Assembly: GCF_028209395.1 (NCBI RefSeq)
Contig: NZ_JAQLDQ010000014.1
Coordinates: 1-56,391, forward strand
Length of the DNA stretch: 56,391 bases
Origin: Collinsella aerofaciens
GTDB lineage: Bacteria; Actinomycetota; Coriobacteriia; Coriobacteriales; Coriobacteriaceae
Direction: 5' to 3'
A program made the position numbers and the translations under genes. The notes under the pieces were generated by a model, which was not told where the DNA came from, made no database searches, and saw nothing but the letters and a program-made list of their open reading frames with translations. Below, one piece after another: positions 1 through 7,521 of this stretch. Position 1 is the first letter of the stretch. Each line of letters opens with the position of its first letter.

Positions 1-267
1 TGTCGCAGCCCCGACCCGCGGTCACGAGCGGGGGCTCCTGTCGTTTCCGTGCCCCTGGATTGGGTCATAGTGTCTGTGCCGCAGTTCTACGGCGGCCGGA
101 TCCAGCTGCTCTTGCCGCTGTGCCTGACCGGCGACAAGCCCGAGCTGGCGCTGACCATCCAGCGCGAGGACGGTTTCTACGCAGCGCGTACCTGTCTCAC
201 GCTCGACATGGCTTACAACAACGCGCGACTTATCTGCCGTCCTGAGACTTCGTGGATCAAGCGATAA
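1..267 (+). CDS. DUF3825-like protein, C-terminal end only
   Basis: The reading frame is open from base 1 and ends in TAA at 265-267, so this is the 3' end of a gene cut by the window edge. The visible residues include a run reading QLLLPLCL, then LALTIQRE, then CLTLDMAYNNARLICRP. From memory this matches the C-terminal end of DUF3825 proteins, which often follow an OST-HTH/NYN-type region and are suspected to act on RNA. No start codon or upstream domain can be seen. A GTG at 49 is in frame but is not needed as a start. No known function. Confidence 0.6.
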   Translation, partial: CRSPDPRSRAGAPVVSVPLDWVIVSVPQFYGGRIQLLLPLCLTGDKPELALTIQREDGFYAARTCLTLDMAYNNARLICRPETSWIKR

Positions 268-355
268 AGGGCTGTTGAACTGGTGGTTTGTCGCGTACCC
301 TGATTGCGGTTGCGCGGTTTGCTCCCACGAATTTAAAATCGAGGGCAAAAAGTTC

Positions 356-384
356 TTGGTAAACCGCGCGTGGCTATGTTAGTA
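356..384 (+). promoter_or_regulatory. Promoter of tRNA-Val
   Basis: A -35 element TTGGTA (356-361), a 17-base spacer and a -10 element TTAGTA (379-384) lie 21 bases ahead of the tRNA 5' end. Confidence 0.55.
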
Positions 385-405
385 TCTCTTTTGCCGAAAG
401 GCGAC

Positions 406-480
406 GGGCGATTGGCTCAGGGGTAGAGCATATCCTTCACACGGATGGGGTCACAAGTTCGAATCTTGTATCGCCCACCA
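406..480 (+). tRNA. tRNA-Val (CAC)
   Basis: A full cloverleaf can be drawn. The acceptor stem is GGGCGAT (406-412) paired with ATCGCCC (470-476), the anticodon loop is TTCACAC with anticodon CAC, and the T-arm loop is TTCGAAT. The discriminator A and CCA (477-480) are encoded. The DNA just downstream carries arm-site-like repeats, so this tRNA may have served as an integration site. Confidence 0.95.
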
Positions 481-490
481 TCTAAAGCAC

Positions 491-522
491 AGGTCAGAGG
501 TGTTAAGCCTCTGGCCTTTTTC
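491..522 (+). terminator. Terminator after tRNA-Val
   Basis: A hairpin of GGTCAGAGG and CCTCTGGCC (G·T pair allowed) with a short loop is followed by a run of five T. Confidence 0.8.
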
Positions 523-527
523 TATTT

Positions 528-559
528 GACACCAAGGGTGACACCAAAACTGACACCAA
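528..559. repeat. Three GACACCAA direct repeats, 12-base period
   Basis: GACACCAA occurs at 528-535, 540-547 and 552-559, each separated by four bases (GGGT, AACT). Regular short direct repeats just past a tRNA 3' end resemble the arm-type binding sites of tyrosine integrases. No integrase gene is in the window, so this would be a relic. Confidence 0.6.
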
Positions 560-927
560 ATTTTCGATTTTTATTAGCATGGGGTCCTATTTTTTATTGA
601 TCGCAAACCCTTCATAGTTCCTACATATTGAATATAATTTTCGTTCGTTGACCAACTATAGAGTGACGTCGTCGAACATTTTGAAAATGGTTCACGCGCT
701 CTTTCAATGAAATCTTTGCATGATTCATACGCAATTGTGGAGAAAAAGACCACTGGCTCACAGCTCGTACCAGCACATTCACGCCTCGTGACAACCTTTC
801 AACACATCCCATCCATTTTTTGGTCAGCGTTTGGTCAGCTTCCGGTACTTACCCGCATGATGCCCCAGTAGATAATCGTCCACGACCACAACCGCATGGC
901 CTACGGCCGATACCAGGGGAGGCGCAA
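560..927. other. AT-rich gap between tRNA-Val and the next gene
   Basis: No credible gene is seen here. The base composition is clearly more AT-rich than the neighbouring genes, which fits acquired or decayed DNA. It contains the TTTGGTCAG repeats listed separately. A short reverse-strand frame at 621-812 has no family signature or ribosome binding site and is not called. Confidence 0.5.
819..840. repeat. Two TTTGGTCAGC(G/T) direct repeats, 11-base period
   Basis: TTTGGTCAGCG (819-829) is followed directly by TTTGGTCAGCT (830-840). A closely related 11-base tandem, in reverse orientation, lies upstream of recA at 46921-46958. The pattern is like an integrase arm site, but that is inference. 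Confidence 0.6.
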
Positions 928-2082
928 ATGGACGAAATCGTCTGCGCAAACACCGCATTCCGCTATTGGCGCTGCCCACCGCAGGTGCGCGACCTCTACC
1001 CGCGCATACCCAGCTCCGATGACGGCTGGCGAGCCCTATCCCAAGCCCCTTTCGTAACCGACGTCCTCAAGACGCCAGTCATCACAGCAGCATCAACACG
1101 AAGCAACCTGCATTCCGAGACAAGACGGACCATCCGATGGAACAGCGCCTATACAGAGAAAGTTTCCATCGACACGGGTATGGGCTTTAGCGTCACAGAC
1201 CCTCTTAATACGCTATTCACCATGACTCGAAGCGTTTCTTCATGCGACTTGGTTCTGGCTATGTACGAGTTTTGCGGATGGTTCTCGGTTTTTAAACCAT
1301 CGCCCGCGGTCGACATGGCACTTGAGCAGGCTAAATCAGAAGAAGAGCAGTACACCACAGAAAGTCTGTTTGAACTAGACGAAACACAAGACGAGGCCCC
1401 ATGGAAGCGAGTCTATGCTCAGAAGCACCAGAAGGATAGTGATAATAATCAAAGTGGGCAGCAGGATAACGGATCCGGAAATAAAGCTAACGGAAAGGGC
1501 ACATCGCTCTGGATGAGAAAGCCTCTTATTGAAATAGAAGAACTGCACAGATTTGCAGCGAAGGTTAGGGACGGGATGTGGGGAAAGCAATTCTACGAAG
1601 CTGCACAGCAGGTAATGGGTATTGCTGCATCCCCGCTAGAAGTTGCTGGAATAATGTTGCTAAGTCGTCCGAGGCGTGCTGGCGGAGCGGAGTTTAAATA
1701 CATATACGTCAACGACTTAACACCGCTGTCGAATTCAGCTCGGAAAATCGCAGGTCAGAAAGTCTGTTACGGCGATATCGTCATCGTAAACCCAATAAAA
1801 ATGAAGGCTGTGATTATCGAACTTCAAGGAGAGGTTATCCATGGATCGGGCGCTGTGCTTGACCACGATGCCTCTCGAATGACAGCATTGCAAAGCATGG
1901 GATACGACGTATTTCTTGTAACTCATGACATGCTCAATGATCACGAACAGCTTGATGCCATCATTCACAGTGTGTGTAAGCGATTGGAGTTGCGCTACAA
2001 GCCAAAAACCGAGGGGATGAGATGTGCTGAGACCAGATTGAGCGCAAACGTTCTGTGCAATTGGCTTGGTATTGGTAAGTAA
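928..2082 (+). CDS. Hypothetical protein, possible PD-(D/E)XK-type nuclease fold at C-terminus
   Basis: This 384-residue protein begins at the ATG preceded by AGGGGAGG (914-922). An upstream in-frame GTG at 820 has no such site. The N-terminal part (WRCPPQVRDL near residue 15) and middle are not recognised; a hydrophilic stretch rich in Q, N, D and G follows at about 160-190. Near residues 295-335 it reads VIIELQGEVIHG, then DHDASRMTALQSMGYDVFLVT. That layout (a strand ending in an acidic residue, a polar residue two on, an arginine-bearing helix, then a strand) resembles DUF559/Vsr-like endonuclease folds. This fold assignment is inference. The gene stands alone in AT-rich DNA between a tRNA and repeats, which suggests a transferred, possibly defence-related gene. 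Confidence 0.7.
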   Translation: MDEIVCANTAFRYWRCPPQVRDLYPRIPSSDDGWRALSQAPFVTDVLKTPVITAASTRSNLHSETRRTIRWNSAYTEKVSIDTGMGFSVTDPLNTLFTMTRSVSSCDLVLAMYEFCGWFSVFKPSPAVDMALEQAKSEEEQYTTESLFELDETQDEAPWKRVYAQKHQKDSDNNQSGQQDNGSGNKANGKGTSLWMRKPLIEIEELHRFAAKVRDGMWGKQFYEAAQQVMGIAASPLEVAGIMLLSRPRRAGGAEFKYIYVNDLTPLSNSARKIAGQKVCYGDIVIVNPIKMKAVIIELQGEVIHGSGAVLDHDASRMTALQSMGYDVFLVTHDMLNDHEQLDAIIHSVCKRLELRYKPKTEGMRCAETRLSANVLCNWLGIGK

Positions 2083-2150
2083 TAATGGCCTAGTGAGCAT
2101 TTTTAATACTTTATATGCTGCCAGTAATTAAGTCCCATTTTAAAACAATG

Positions 2151-2284
2151 CCGGTTTACTACGTTGGATTGAGGGTGGCTGAACACACCGAATTCGCCGC
2201 TCGTAAAACCGCAGGTAGATTGCCTGCCCGTTTTGCGAAAGCAGGCGTGAGGTCGGAAATCCGGGAATCGTCGTAGTAAACCGG
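2151..2284. repeat. 134-bp element, copy 1, with 13-bp inverted ends
   Basis: The element is bounded by CCGGTTTACTACG (2151-2163) and its exact reverse complement (2272-2284). It aligns without gaps to a second 134-bp copy at 3146-3279, sharing the ends, the core AAAACCGCAGGTAG (2205-2218) and GGTCG (2251-2255) at identical offsets while the rest has diverged. Read on the minus strand, it gives PVYYDDS, NLPAVL and CS, then TAG TAA. This copy has no ATG at the head of that frame. Its function is unknown. Confidence 0.75.
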
Positions 2285-2507
2285 TCCGTTTATGAAGCGA
2301 CCAGCTGGCGCGAGCTGCGCACGATTCAGTAAATTGACCCGAAGGCGCGGAGAGGGGCTCAGACGAAACCCTCCCGCGGAAGCACCGCGAATTGCTTTGT
2401 TCTGGCCGGCGGCACCTGGGGCGCGCCCCGCGGGCTATTTCGGGCATCGTGTGTCTCTTCGTCCTCGTGCCTGTTCTACGCGCCGCAGAATATTTCCAAA
2501 ATTGTCC

Positions 2508-2536
2508 TTGCATCGTGGTCCGAGTTCCCGTATAGT
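2508..2536 (+). promoter_or_regulatory. Promoter of tRNA-Ala copy 1
   Basis: TTGCAT (2508-2513), a 17-base spacer and TATAGT (2531-2536) precede the tRNA 5' end by 12 bases. Confidence 0.8.
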
Positions 2537-2548
2537 ACTTTTTCGCAC

Positions 2549-2621
2549 GGGGGCGTAGCTCAGCTGGGAGAGCGCTTGACTGGCAGTCAAGAGGTCAGGG
2601 GTTCGATCCCCCTCGTCTCCA
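2549..2621 (+). tRNA. tRNA-Ala (GGC), copy 1
   Basis: A cloverleaf with acceptor GGGGGCG/CGTCTCC, anticodon stem CTTGA/TCAAG, loop CTGGCAG (anticodon GGC) and T-loop TTCGATC. The discriminator A is followed by CCC, so CCA is not fully encoded. The sequence is identical to the copy at 3460-3532, exactly 911 bases downstream. Confidence 0.95.
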
Positions 2622-2637
2622 CCCGAGCATTGAATGA

Positions 2638-2665
2638 GGCTCCAACGCAAGTTGGGGCCTTTTTT
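2638..2665 (+). terminator. Terminator of tRNA-Ala copy 1
   Basis: A GC-rich hairpin (GGCTCCAAC with GTTGGGGCC) is followed by six T. It is repeated unchanged after the second tRNA-Ala. Confidence 0.9.
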
Positions 2666-2797
2666 CATATCTAACGATTGACGCCATGTGTTGGTTGGGT
2701 AGCATCTTGGCGACATTCCCATTGTTAATTACGAATATGAATGTTAATAACTTTACGTCTCTGGATGGCAAAGCTAGTTTGCAGCGCTAATAACAAA

Positions 2798-2822
2798 GAG
2801 GCCGGGCGTAATGCCCGGCCTC
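2798..2822 (-). terminator. Terminator of the CAT tRNA
   Basis: A perfect hairpin, GAGGCCGGGC and GCCCGGCCTC with a five-base loop, lies 10 bases past the tRNA 3' end. On the minus strand it continues TTTGTTATT. Confidence 0.85.
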
Positions 2823-2831
2823 AAAATACTC

Positions 2832-2907
2832 TGGTGGGCCCTCCGGGATTCGAACCCAGAACCCAGGGATTATGAGTCCCCTGCGCTAACCGTTGCGCCA
2901 AGAGCCC
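2832..2907 (-). tRNA. tRNA with CAT anticodon (Ile2 or elongator Met)
   Basis: Read on the minus strand, the acceptor stem is GGGCTCT/AGGGCCC, the anticodon loop is CTCATAA (anticodon CAT) and CCA is encoded (2832-2834). The stem-loop GGGGA-CTCATAA-TCCCT resembles the isoleucine tRNA whose C34 is changed to lysidine by TilS, but elongator tRNA-Met cannot be excluded by eye. It is not the initiator, which would carry three G:C pairs at the base of the anticodon stem in a CTCATAA context. Confidence 0.85.
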
Positions 2908-3145
2908 TTATGAACGGTGAATGCAATTCTAATAAAGGCATCTAAGGCCTAATTTCTTCGCTTCACGTCGAGAAATACTACCATGCACGAGCAAGTCGCA
3001 CAACGCAAGATCAAGTCCAATGCTAAACAACAACCAATCTAGGCGCGTCGCAGAAAAGACGCGTTTTAGAAAAAGTTAAGGCCATTAATTCAGGGCTCCA
3101 ACACATTTTGCCGCGAAATCAAGCTGATATCATTTCAAAACACCG

Positions 3146-3279
3146 CCAGTTTACTACGACTGATCGGCGACTCCCGAGCACCGCGTGTTCCCCGTTTGCA
3201 AAACCGCAGGTAGGGAGCCCGACGGTTGCGTGAAAAGGCGTGCGTGGTCGAACATTCCTGATTCATCGTAGTAAACCGG
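3146..3279. repeat. 134-bp element, copy 2, with 13-bp inverted ends
   Basis: The ends are CCAGTTTACTACG (3146-3158, one mismatch to copy 1) and CGTAGTAAACCGG (3267-3279). The core AAAACCGCAGGTAG sits at 3200-3213 and GGTCG at 3246-3250, both at the same offsets as in copy 1 (54 and 100 bases from the start). Both copies lie in the same orientation upstream of a tRNA-Ala gene. Confidence 0.75.
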
Positions 3280-3282
3280 CAT
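3154..3282 (-). CDS. Possible 42-residue peptide inside the 134-bp element
   Basis: An ATG at 3280-3282 opens a frame reading MPVYYDES, then SLPAVLQTGN, then CSGVADQS, ending in TAG followed directly by TAA. Both stops are supplied by the terminal inverted repeat. The same frame in copy 1 gives PVYYDDS, NLPAVLRAAN and CSATLNPT with the same double stop. Several conserved residues use different synonymous codons (GAT/GAC, TCA/TCC, TTG/TTA, AAC/AAT, TGC/TGT, TCG/TCA). Overall, however, base differences between copies are spread almost evenly over codon positions (about 14, 14 and 16), no ribosome binding site is visible, and copy 1 lacks ATG. It may be a decayed or non-coding sequence. Confidence 0.3.
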   Translation of the reverse strand: MPVYYDESGMFDHARLFTQPSGSLPAVLQTGNTRCSGVADQS

Positions 3283-3418
3283 AGTTCTGAGGCGCAGAGG
3301 AGGGGCGGTTCGCAATCGGGCCCGATAATGGGACTGGCGGAGCACGGGAAACCCGGTTGAGCGGGCGGGTCGTGTTTCGCCTGCGCCGGCACGGGCGAAA
3401 GTTTTTCCAAAAATGTCC

Positions 3419-3447
3419 TTGCATCGCCGTCCGAGTTCCCGTATAGT
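3419..3447 (+). promoter_or_regulatory. Promoter of tRNA-Ala copy 2
   Basis: TTGCAT (3419-3424), a 17-base spacer and TATAGT (3442-3447), with only two spacer substitutions relative to copy 1. Confidence 0.8.
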
Positions 3448-3459
3448 ACTTCTTCGCAC

Positions 3460-3532
3460 GGGGGCGTAGCTCAGCTGGGAGAGCGCTTGACTGGCAGTCA
3501 AGAGGTCAGGGGTTCGATCCCCCTCGTCTCCA
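3460..3532 (+). tRNA. tRNA-Ala (GGC), copy 2
   Basis: Identical to the gene at 2549-2621, including the promoter boxes and terminator. The duplicated block runs from about 2493 to 2670 and from about 3404 to 3581. Confidence 0.95.
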
Positions 3533-3548
3533 CCCGAGCATTGAATGA

Positions 3549-3576
3549 GGCTCCAACGCAAGTTGGGGCCTTTTTT
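3549..3576 (+). terminator. Terminator of tRNA-Ala copy 2
   Basis: The same GGCTCCAAC/GTTGGGGCC hairpin with six T as at copy 1. It separates the tRNA from the ABC-F gene, which starts only 31 bases further on. Confidence 0.9.
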
Positions 3577-3606
3577 CATATAGCACACAAGGTCAAAGGC
3601 GGCACC

Positions 3607-5640
3607 ATGATCCTCCTGGTCGACAAGATCGAAAAAAGCTTCGGCGCACGCGTCCTCTTTAGCGGCGCGTCCTTCCAGATCAACCCCGGCGAGCGCTTTG
3701 CGCTCGTGGGCCCCAACGGCGCCGGCAAAACCACCATGCTCAAAATCATCATGGGCATCGACAGCCCCGATGCCGGCCAGGTCCAGTACGCAAAGGACTG
3801 CCAGGTGGGCTACCTAGAGCAGGAAACAAACCTGGAGCACAAGGACACTACCATCCTCGCCGAGGTCATGGCCGCCGCCAAGGAAATTCGCCGCATGGGC
3901 GAGCGCGCCAACGAGCTGCAGGCCCAGATCACCGAGCTCTCCGAGCAGGGAAAAGACGTCGACGCACTCCTCAACGAGTACGGCCATGTCCAGGACCGCT
4001 TTGAGCACCTGGGCGGCTACGAGCTCGAGAGCAACGCCCGCAAGATCCTGTCCGGCCTGGGCTTTAAGGTCACCGACTTTGAGCGCCCGTGCTCCGAGTT
4101 CTCCGGCGGCTGGCAGATGCGTATTGCGCTGGCAAAGCTCTTCCTGCGTCACCCCGACCTGCTGCTTCTGGACGAGCCCACCAACCACCTGGACCTCGAG
4201 AGCGTCCAGTGGCTGCGCGGCTTTATCGCCAACTACGACGGCGCCGTCCTCATCGTCAGCCACGACCGCGCCTTTATGGACGCCTGCGTCGACCACGTCG
4301 CCGCGCTCGAAAACCGTCGCGTGACCACTTACACCGGCAACTACAGCAGCTACCTCAAGCAGCGCGAGGACAACCTTGAGCAGATGCGCGCCAAGCGCGC
4401 CGCCCAGGAGCGCGACATCGCCCACATGCAGGTCTTCGTCGACAAGTTCCGCTACAAGCCCACCAAGGCCGCCCAGGCCCAGGAGCGCATCCGCAAGATC
4501 GAGCAGATCAAAAAGGAGCTTGTCATCCTACCCGAGGGCCACAAGCACATCGACTTTAAGTTCCCCGACCCGCCGCGCTCCGGCGACATGGTCGTGGGCC
4601 TGGAGGGCGTCTCCAAGTCCTACGGCAACAAGCACATCTACAGCGACATCGACCTCAAGCTCTACCGCGGCGAGCACGTGGCGCTCGTCGGCCCCAACGG
4701 CGCCGGCAAGTCCACGCTCATGAAGATCATCGCCGGACTGGAGCCGCCCACCACCGGCACCCGCGACCTGGGCACCAACGTGGGCGTGGCCTATTACGCC
4801 CAGCACGCGCTCGAGGGCATGACCGAGTCCAACACCGTCCTGCAAGAGATCGACACCGTCACGCCCAAGTGGACCGTGCCGCAGCAGCGCAGCCTACTGG
4901 GCGCCTTCCTGTTTAGCGACAACGATTCCATCGAAAAGCAGGTGCGCGTCCTTTCCGGCGGTGAAAAGGCGCGCTTGGCCCTGGCTAAGATGCTCGTGGC
5001 CCCCGAGGCACTTCTGTGCCTGGACGAGCCCACCAACCACCTAGACATCGACTCGGTGGACATGCTCGAGAACGCCCTGCAAAACTTCCCCGGCACCATC
5101 GTGCTGATCAGCCACGACGAGCACCTGGTGCGCGCCGTGGCCAACCGCGTCATCGACATCCGCGACGGACAAGTCACGGTCTACGACGGCGACTACGACT
5201 ACTACCTCTACAAGCGCGAGGACCTCGCAGCCCGCGCCGCCGCCGAGGCGTCCACGGAGAGCGCGCCGGCCACGACCAAGTCCGCCAAGGCCAGCGCCGC
5301 CCAGGCCGACACCCCCGTCGCCGCCCCCAAGCCTGCCGAGGGCAAAAAGACCAAGGAGCAAAAGCGCGCCGAGGCCCAAGCCCGCGCTGCGCTCAACAAA
5401 AAGCTCAAGGGCGTGCGTAACCAGCTCAAGAAGATCGAGACGGAGCTCGACAAAAAGCGCGCCCGCTATGACGAGCTTATGGAATTGATGGCGAGCGAAG
5501 AGCTTTATGCCGATCAAGACAAGTTCAACGCCGCGCTGGGGGAATATAACGGCCTTAAGCAAGAGCTACCCAAGCTCGAGGACGAATGGCTGGAGCTTTC
5601 CACCCAGATCGAAGAGGAGACCGCGCGTGAACTCTCGTAA
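3607..5640 (+). CDS. ABC-F family ATPase (Uup/YdiF-like)
   Basis: This 677-residue soluble protein has two ABC ATPase domains and no membrane segment. Domain 1 has Walker [10 protein letters not shown] near residue 36 and the signature FSGGWQ. Domain 2 has GPNGAGKST and [11 protein letters not shown]. Both have a Walker B ending [11 protein letters not shown] or similar. A charged linker joins the domains, and the C-terminal 110 residues are Ala/Lys-rich and then coiled coil ([17 protein letters not shown]), as in Uup-type factors. ABC-F proteins bind the ribosomal E site and relieve stalls or protect from antibiotics. Which role applies cannot be told. The start is the ATG after AAAGGCGG; the frame runs further upstream only through the tRNA. 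It overlaps the next gene by 14 bases. Confidence 0.93.
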   Translation: MILLVDKIEKSFGARVLFSGASFQINPGERFALVGPNGAGKTTMLKIIMGIDSPDAGQVQYAKDCQVGYLEQETNLEHKDTTILAEVMAAAKEIRRMGERANELQAQITELSEQGKDVDALLNEYGHVQDRFEHLGGYELESNARKILSGLGFKVTDFERPCSEFSGGWQMRIALAKLFLRHPDLLLLDEPTNHLDLESVQWLRGFIANYDGAVLIVSHDRAFMDACVDHVAALENRRVTTYTGNYSSYLKQREDNLEQMRAKRAAQERDIAHMQVFVDKFRYKPTKAAQAQERIRKIEQIKKELVILPEGHKHIDFKFPDPPRSGDMVVGLEGVSKSYGNKHIYSDIDLKLYRGEHVALVGPNGAGKSTLMKIIAGLEPPTTGTRDLGTNVGVAYYAQHALEGMTESNTVLQEIDTVTPKWTVPQQRSLLGAFLFSDNDSIEKQVRVLSGGEKARLALAKMLVAPEALLCLDEPTNHLDIDSVDMLENALQNFPGTIVLISHDEHLVRAVANRVIDIRDGQVTVYDGDYDYYLYKREDLAARAAAEASTESAPATTKSAKASAAQADTPVAAPKPAEGKKTKEQKRAEAQARAALNKKLKGVRNQLKKIETELDKKRARYDELMELMASEELYADQDKFNAALGEYNGLKQELPKLEDEWLELSTQIEEETARELS

Positions 5641-5923
5641 GGCCGCTGCCGTGGCGATGAGCATCATCGCCATCGCCTGTCGCATCTGCGGCATCTTTAT
5701 GAGCGCGATGACCGTGCTGCTGTGCTTTAGCGGCCTCACCGCCAAGTTGCAGATTGTGGGCTTCGTCGTCGAGCTTTCGCGCGCACTGCCGAGCGCCATC
5801 GCCGGCTACGGCGTCATCACATCGCCCTTTGGCGGCGTGTTCCGCTTGGATTACGCCATCGTGGCCGTCATCCTGTTTGTGGCCGACTACCTGCTCACGC
5901 GCGCCTCGCGTCGCGTCCGCTAG
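5627..5923 (+). CDS. Small membrane protein of unknown function
   Basis: A GTG at 5627, preceded by GAAGAGGAGA inside the end of the ABC-F gene, starts a 98-residue protein. Three hydrophobic segments are visible: about residues 8-35 ([19 protein letters not shown]), 42-60 and 75-92 ([16 protein letters not shown]). The tail is basic (RASRRVR). I do not recognise the family. The 14-base overlap upstream and 9-base gap to the M50 protease downstream imply one operon. Confidence 0.75.
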   Translation: MNSRKAAAVAMSIIAIACRICGIFMSAMTVLLCFSGLTAKLQIVGFVVELSRALPSAIAGYGVITSPFGGVFRLDYAIVAVILFVADYLLTRASRRVR

Positions 5924-5932
5924 GGGAGCGCC

Positions 5933-6616
5933 ATGTCCAGCAGCTACCTCATGAACCTGCTAGCCAGCGCCGTCGCCGTCATCGTGGGCATCGTGATCCA
6001 CGAGAGCGCACACGCCGCCGCGGCCTGGGCACTCGGCGATAAGACGGCCCGTTCGCGCGGACGCGTCTCACTCAACCCGCTCAACCATATCGACCCGTTT
6101 GGCACCATCATCCTGCCGCTGCTCATGCTTGCCGCCGGCGGCCCGGTGTTCGCCTTCGCCAAACCCGTGCCCGTGTACCTCAACAACCTCAAACACCCCA
6201 AGCGTGATGAGGTCCTGGTGAGCGCAGCCGGCCCCGCATCGAATATCGCGCTCGCATGCCTGGCCGCAGCCCTCATGCACGCTGCATACGGCAACCTCTA
6301 CGCCAGCATGTCCTTTGCCGTGGCGACGCAAATCATGAACTTCGGCGCCACCTTTATCGTGGTCAACCTGTCGCTTGCGTTCTTTAACCTCATTCCGATT
6401 CCGCCGCTTGACGGCTCGTCGATTATCGTGCCGTTCCTCAAAGGCAAGGCGCTCTCCACCTACTACCAGCTGCAGCGATACGCCATGCCCATACTCATCA
6501 TTGTGCTGTATCTGCTGCCCATGTGGACTGGCATCGACGTGATCGGCCGCTATTTCGACGTTACCGTGTATCCGTTGGCCGAGTGGCTGCTCAACTTCGC
6601 AATCGCCGGCATCTAA
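5933..6616 (+). CDS. M50 family site-2 protease-like membrane metalloprotease
   Basis: The protein is 227 residues with five or six hydrophobic helices. The zinc-binding HEXXH motif appears as HESAH near residue 24 in the first helix. Near residues 150-160 it reads NLIPIPPLDGS, the family's second metal-binding region, and GPASNIALA lies between. This size and layout fit the short M50B 'site-2 protease family' proteins, which cut membrane-embedded segments. The substrate is unknown. GGGAG precedes the ATG. Confidence 0.9.
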   Translation: MSSSYLMNLLASAVAVIVGIVIHESAHAAAAWALGDKTARSRGRVSLNPLNHIDPFGTIILPLLMLAAGGPVFAFAKPVPVYLNNLKHPKRDEVLVSAAGPASNIALACLAAALMHAAYGNLYASMSFAVATQIMNFGATFIVVNLSLAFFNLIPIPPLDGSSIIVPFLKGKALSTYYQLQRYAMPILIIVLYLLPMWTGIDVIGRYFDVTVYPLAEWLLNFAIAGI

Positions 6617-6700
6617 GGTAAACTTACAGGTCGACCGTGCAAAACGGTCGCAACATGCACCCAAACCGCGCCGCGAAGGCGCCGTCAAAGGAGGTCGAAG

Positions 6701-7510
6701 ATGTCGTATCGCGTGTCGACGCAGGTCTACAGCGGACCGTTCGACCTGCTGCTGCAGCTGGTAACCCGCCAAAAAGTTGATATCGGCGCCATCTCGATCA
6801 GCGAGGTGGCCGAGCAATACCTGGCCGAGGCCGAGCGTATCGAGGCGCTGGACCTGGACGTGGCGAGCGACTTTTTGCTGGTCGCGGCAACTCTTTTGGA
6901 CATTAAGGCAGCCTCGCTGGTACCCCAGGAGGCCCCGCGCAAGACAGGCGACGGTGACGAGGACGACGAAGACCTCGAGGAACTCAGTGCGCTCGACGGC
7001 GACGCCCTGCGCGAAGTCCTGATCCAGCGCCTGATCGCCTACAAGCAGTTTAAAGGCGCGGCTGCGGCCCTCGGTGCCCGCATGCAGGCCGAAAGCCGCA
7101 TGCACCCGCGTGTGGCCGGCCCCGATCCTGAGTTCCTTGGCCTTATGCCCGACTACCTGGCCGGCATTACTCTGCGCGGTCTAGCCGTCATCTGCGCCGA
7201 CCTGGATGGCAAGCGACAGACCTTCCTGCTCGAGGCCGAGCACGTGGCGCCGCATCGCGTACCGCTCGACTTGACCGTGGCCTCAGTCGACCGCTTTACC
7301 ATGACGCACCAAACCTGCACCTTCCGCGAGCTACTGGACGGCGATGCCACCACCGAGCAGCTCGTCGTCACCTTCCTAGCTATGCTTGAGCTCGCCAAGC
7401 GCGGCTCGCTCACGCTGAGCCAGGACGAGATCTTTGGAACCATCCGCATCAACCGCGTCGAGGGCGCCGAGGCCTATGTGCCCGGCGAGGGCCCCGAGCT
7501 CACCGAATAG
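6701..7510 (+). CDS. scpA: Segregation and condensation protein A
   Basis: ScpA is the kleisin that bridges SMC heads in the bacterial condensin. The 269-residue protein shows the family's N-terminus (VYSGPFDLLLQLV, residues 8-20) and VDIGAISISEVAEQYL, then an acidic linker (GDEDDEDLEEL) and a C-terminal winged-helix region ending in LSQDEIFGTIRI. A strong AGGAGG-type site (AAAGGAGGTCG) precedes the ATG. scpB follows after 11 bases, the usual pairing. Confidence 0.96.
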   Translation: MSYRVSTQVYSGPFDLLLQLVTRQKVDIGAISISEVAEQYLAEAERIEALDLDVASDFLLVAATLLDIKAASLVPQEAPRKTGDGDEDDEDLEELSALDGDALREVLIQRLIAYKQFKGAAAALGARMQAESRMHPRVAGPDPEFLGLMPDYLAGITLRGLAVICADLDGKRQTFLLEAEHVAPHRVPLDLTVASVDRFTMTHQTCTFRELLDGDATTEQLVVTFLAMLELAKRGSLTLSQDEIFGTIRINRVEGAEAYVPGEGPELTE

Positions 7511-7521
7511 GAGCCGCAACC

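Noticed and set aside
528..559. Short direct repeats as a CRISPR array
   Set aside because: The repeats are 8 bases with 4-base gaps, far too short for CRISPR, and no cas gene is present anywhere in the window.
672..690. CGAACATTTTGAA as a LexA box for the gene at 928
   Set aside because: The right arm does not match GTTCG and the site is about 250 bases from the start codon.
3240..3256. CGAACATTCCTG as a possible LexA box
   Set aside because: Only the left half-site fits, and it lies inside the 134-bp repeat rather than before a gene.
3487..3606. N-terminal extension of the ABC-F protein
   Set aside because: The open frame runs back through tRNA-Ala and its terminator; the real start is the ATG at 3607 with a ribosome site and family-typical first residues.
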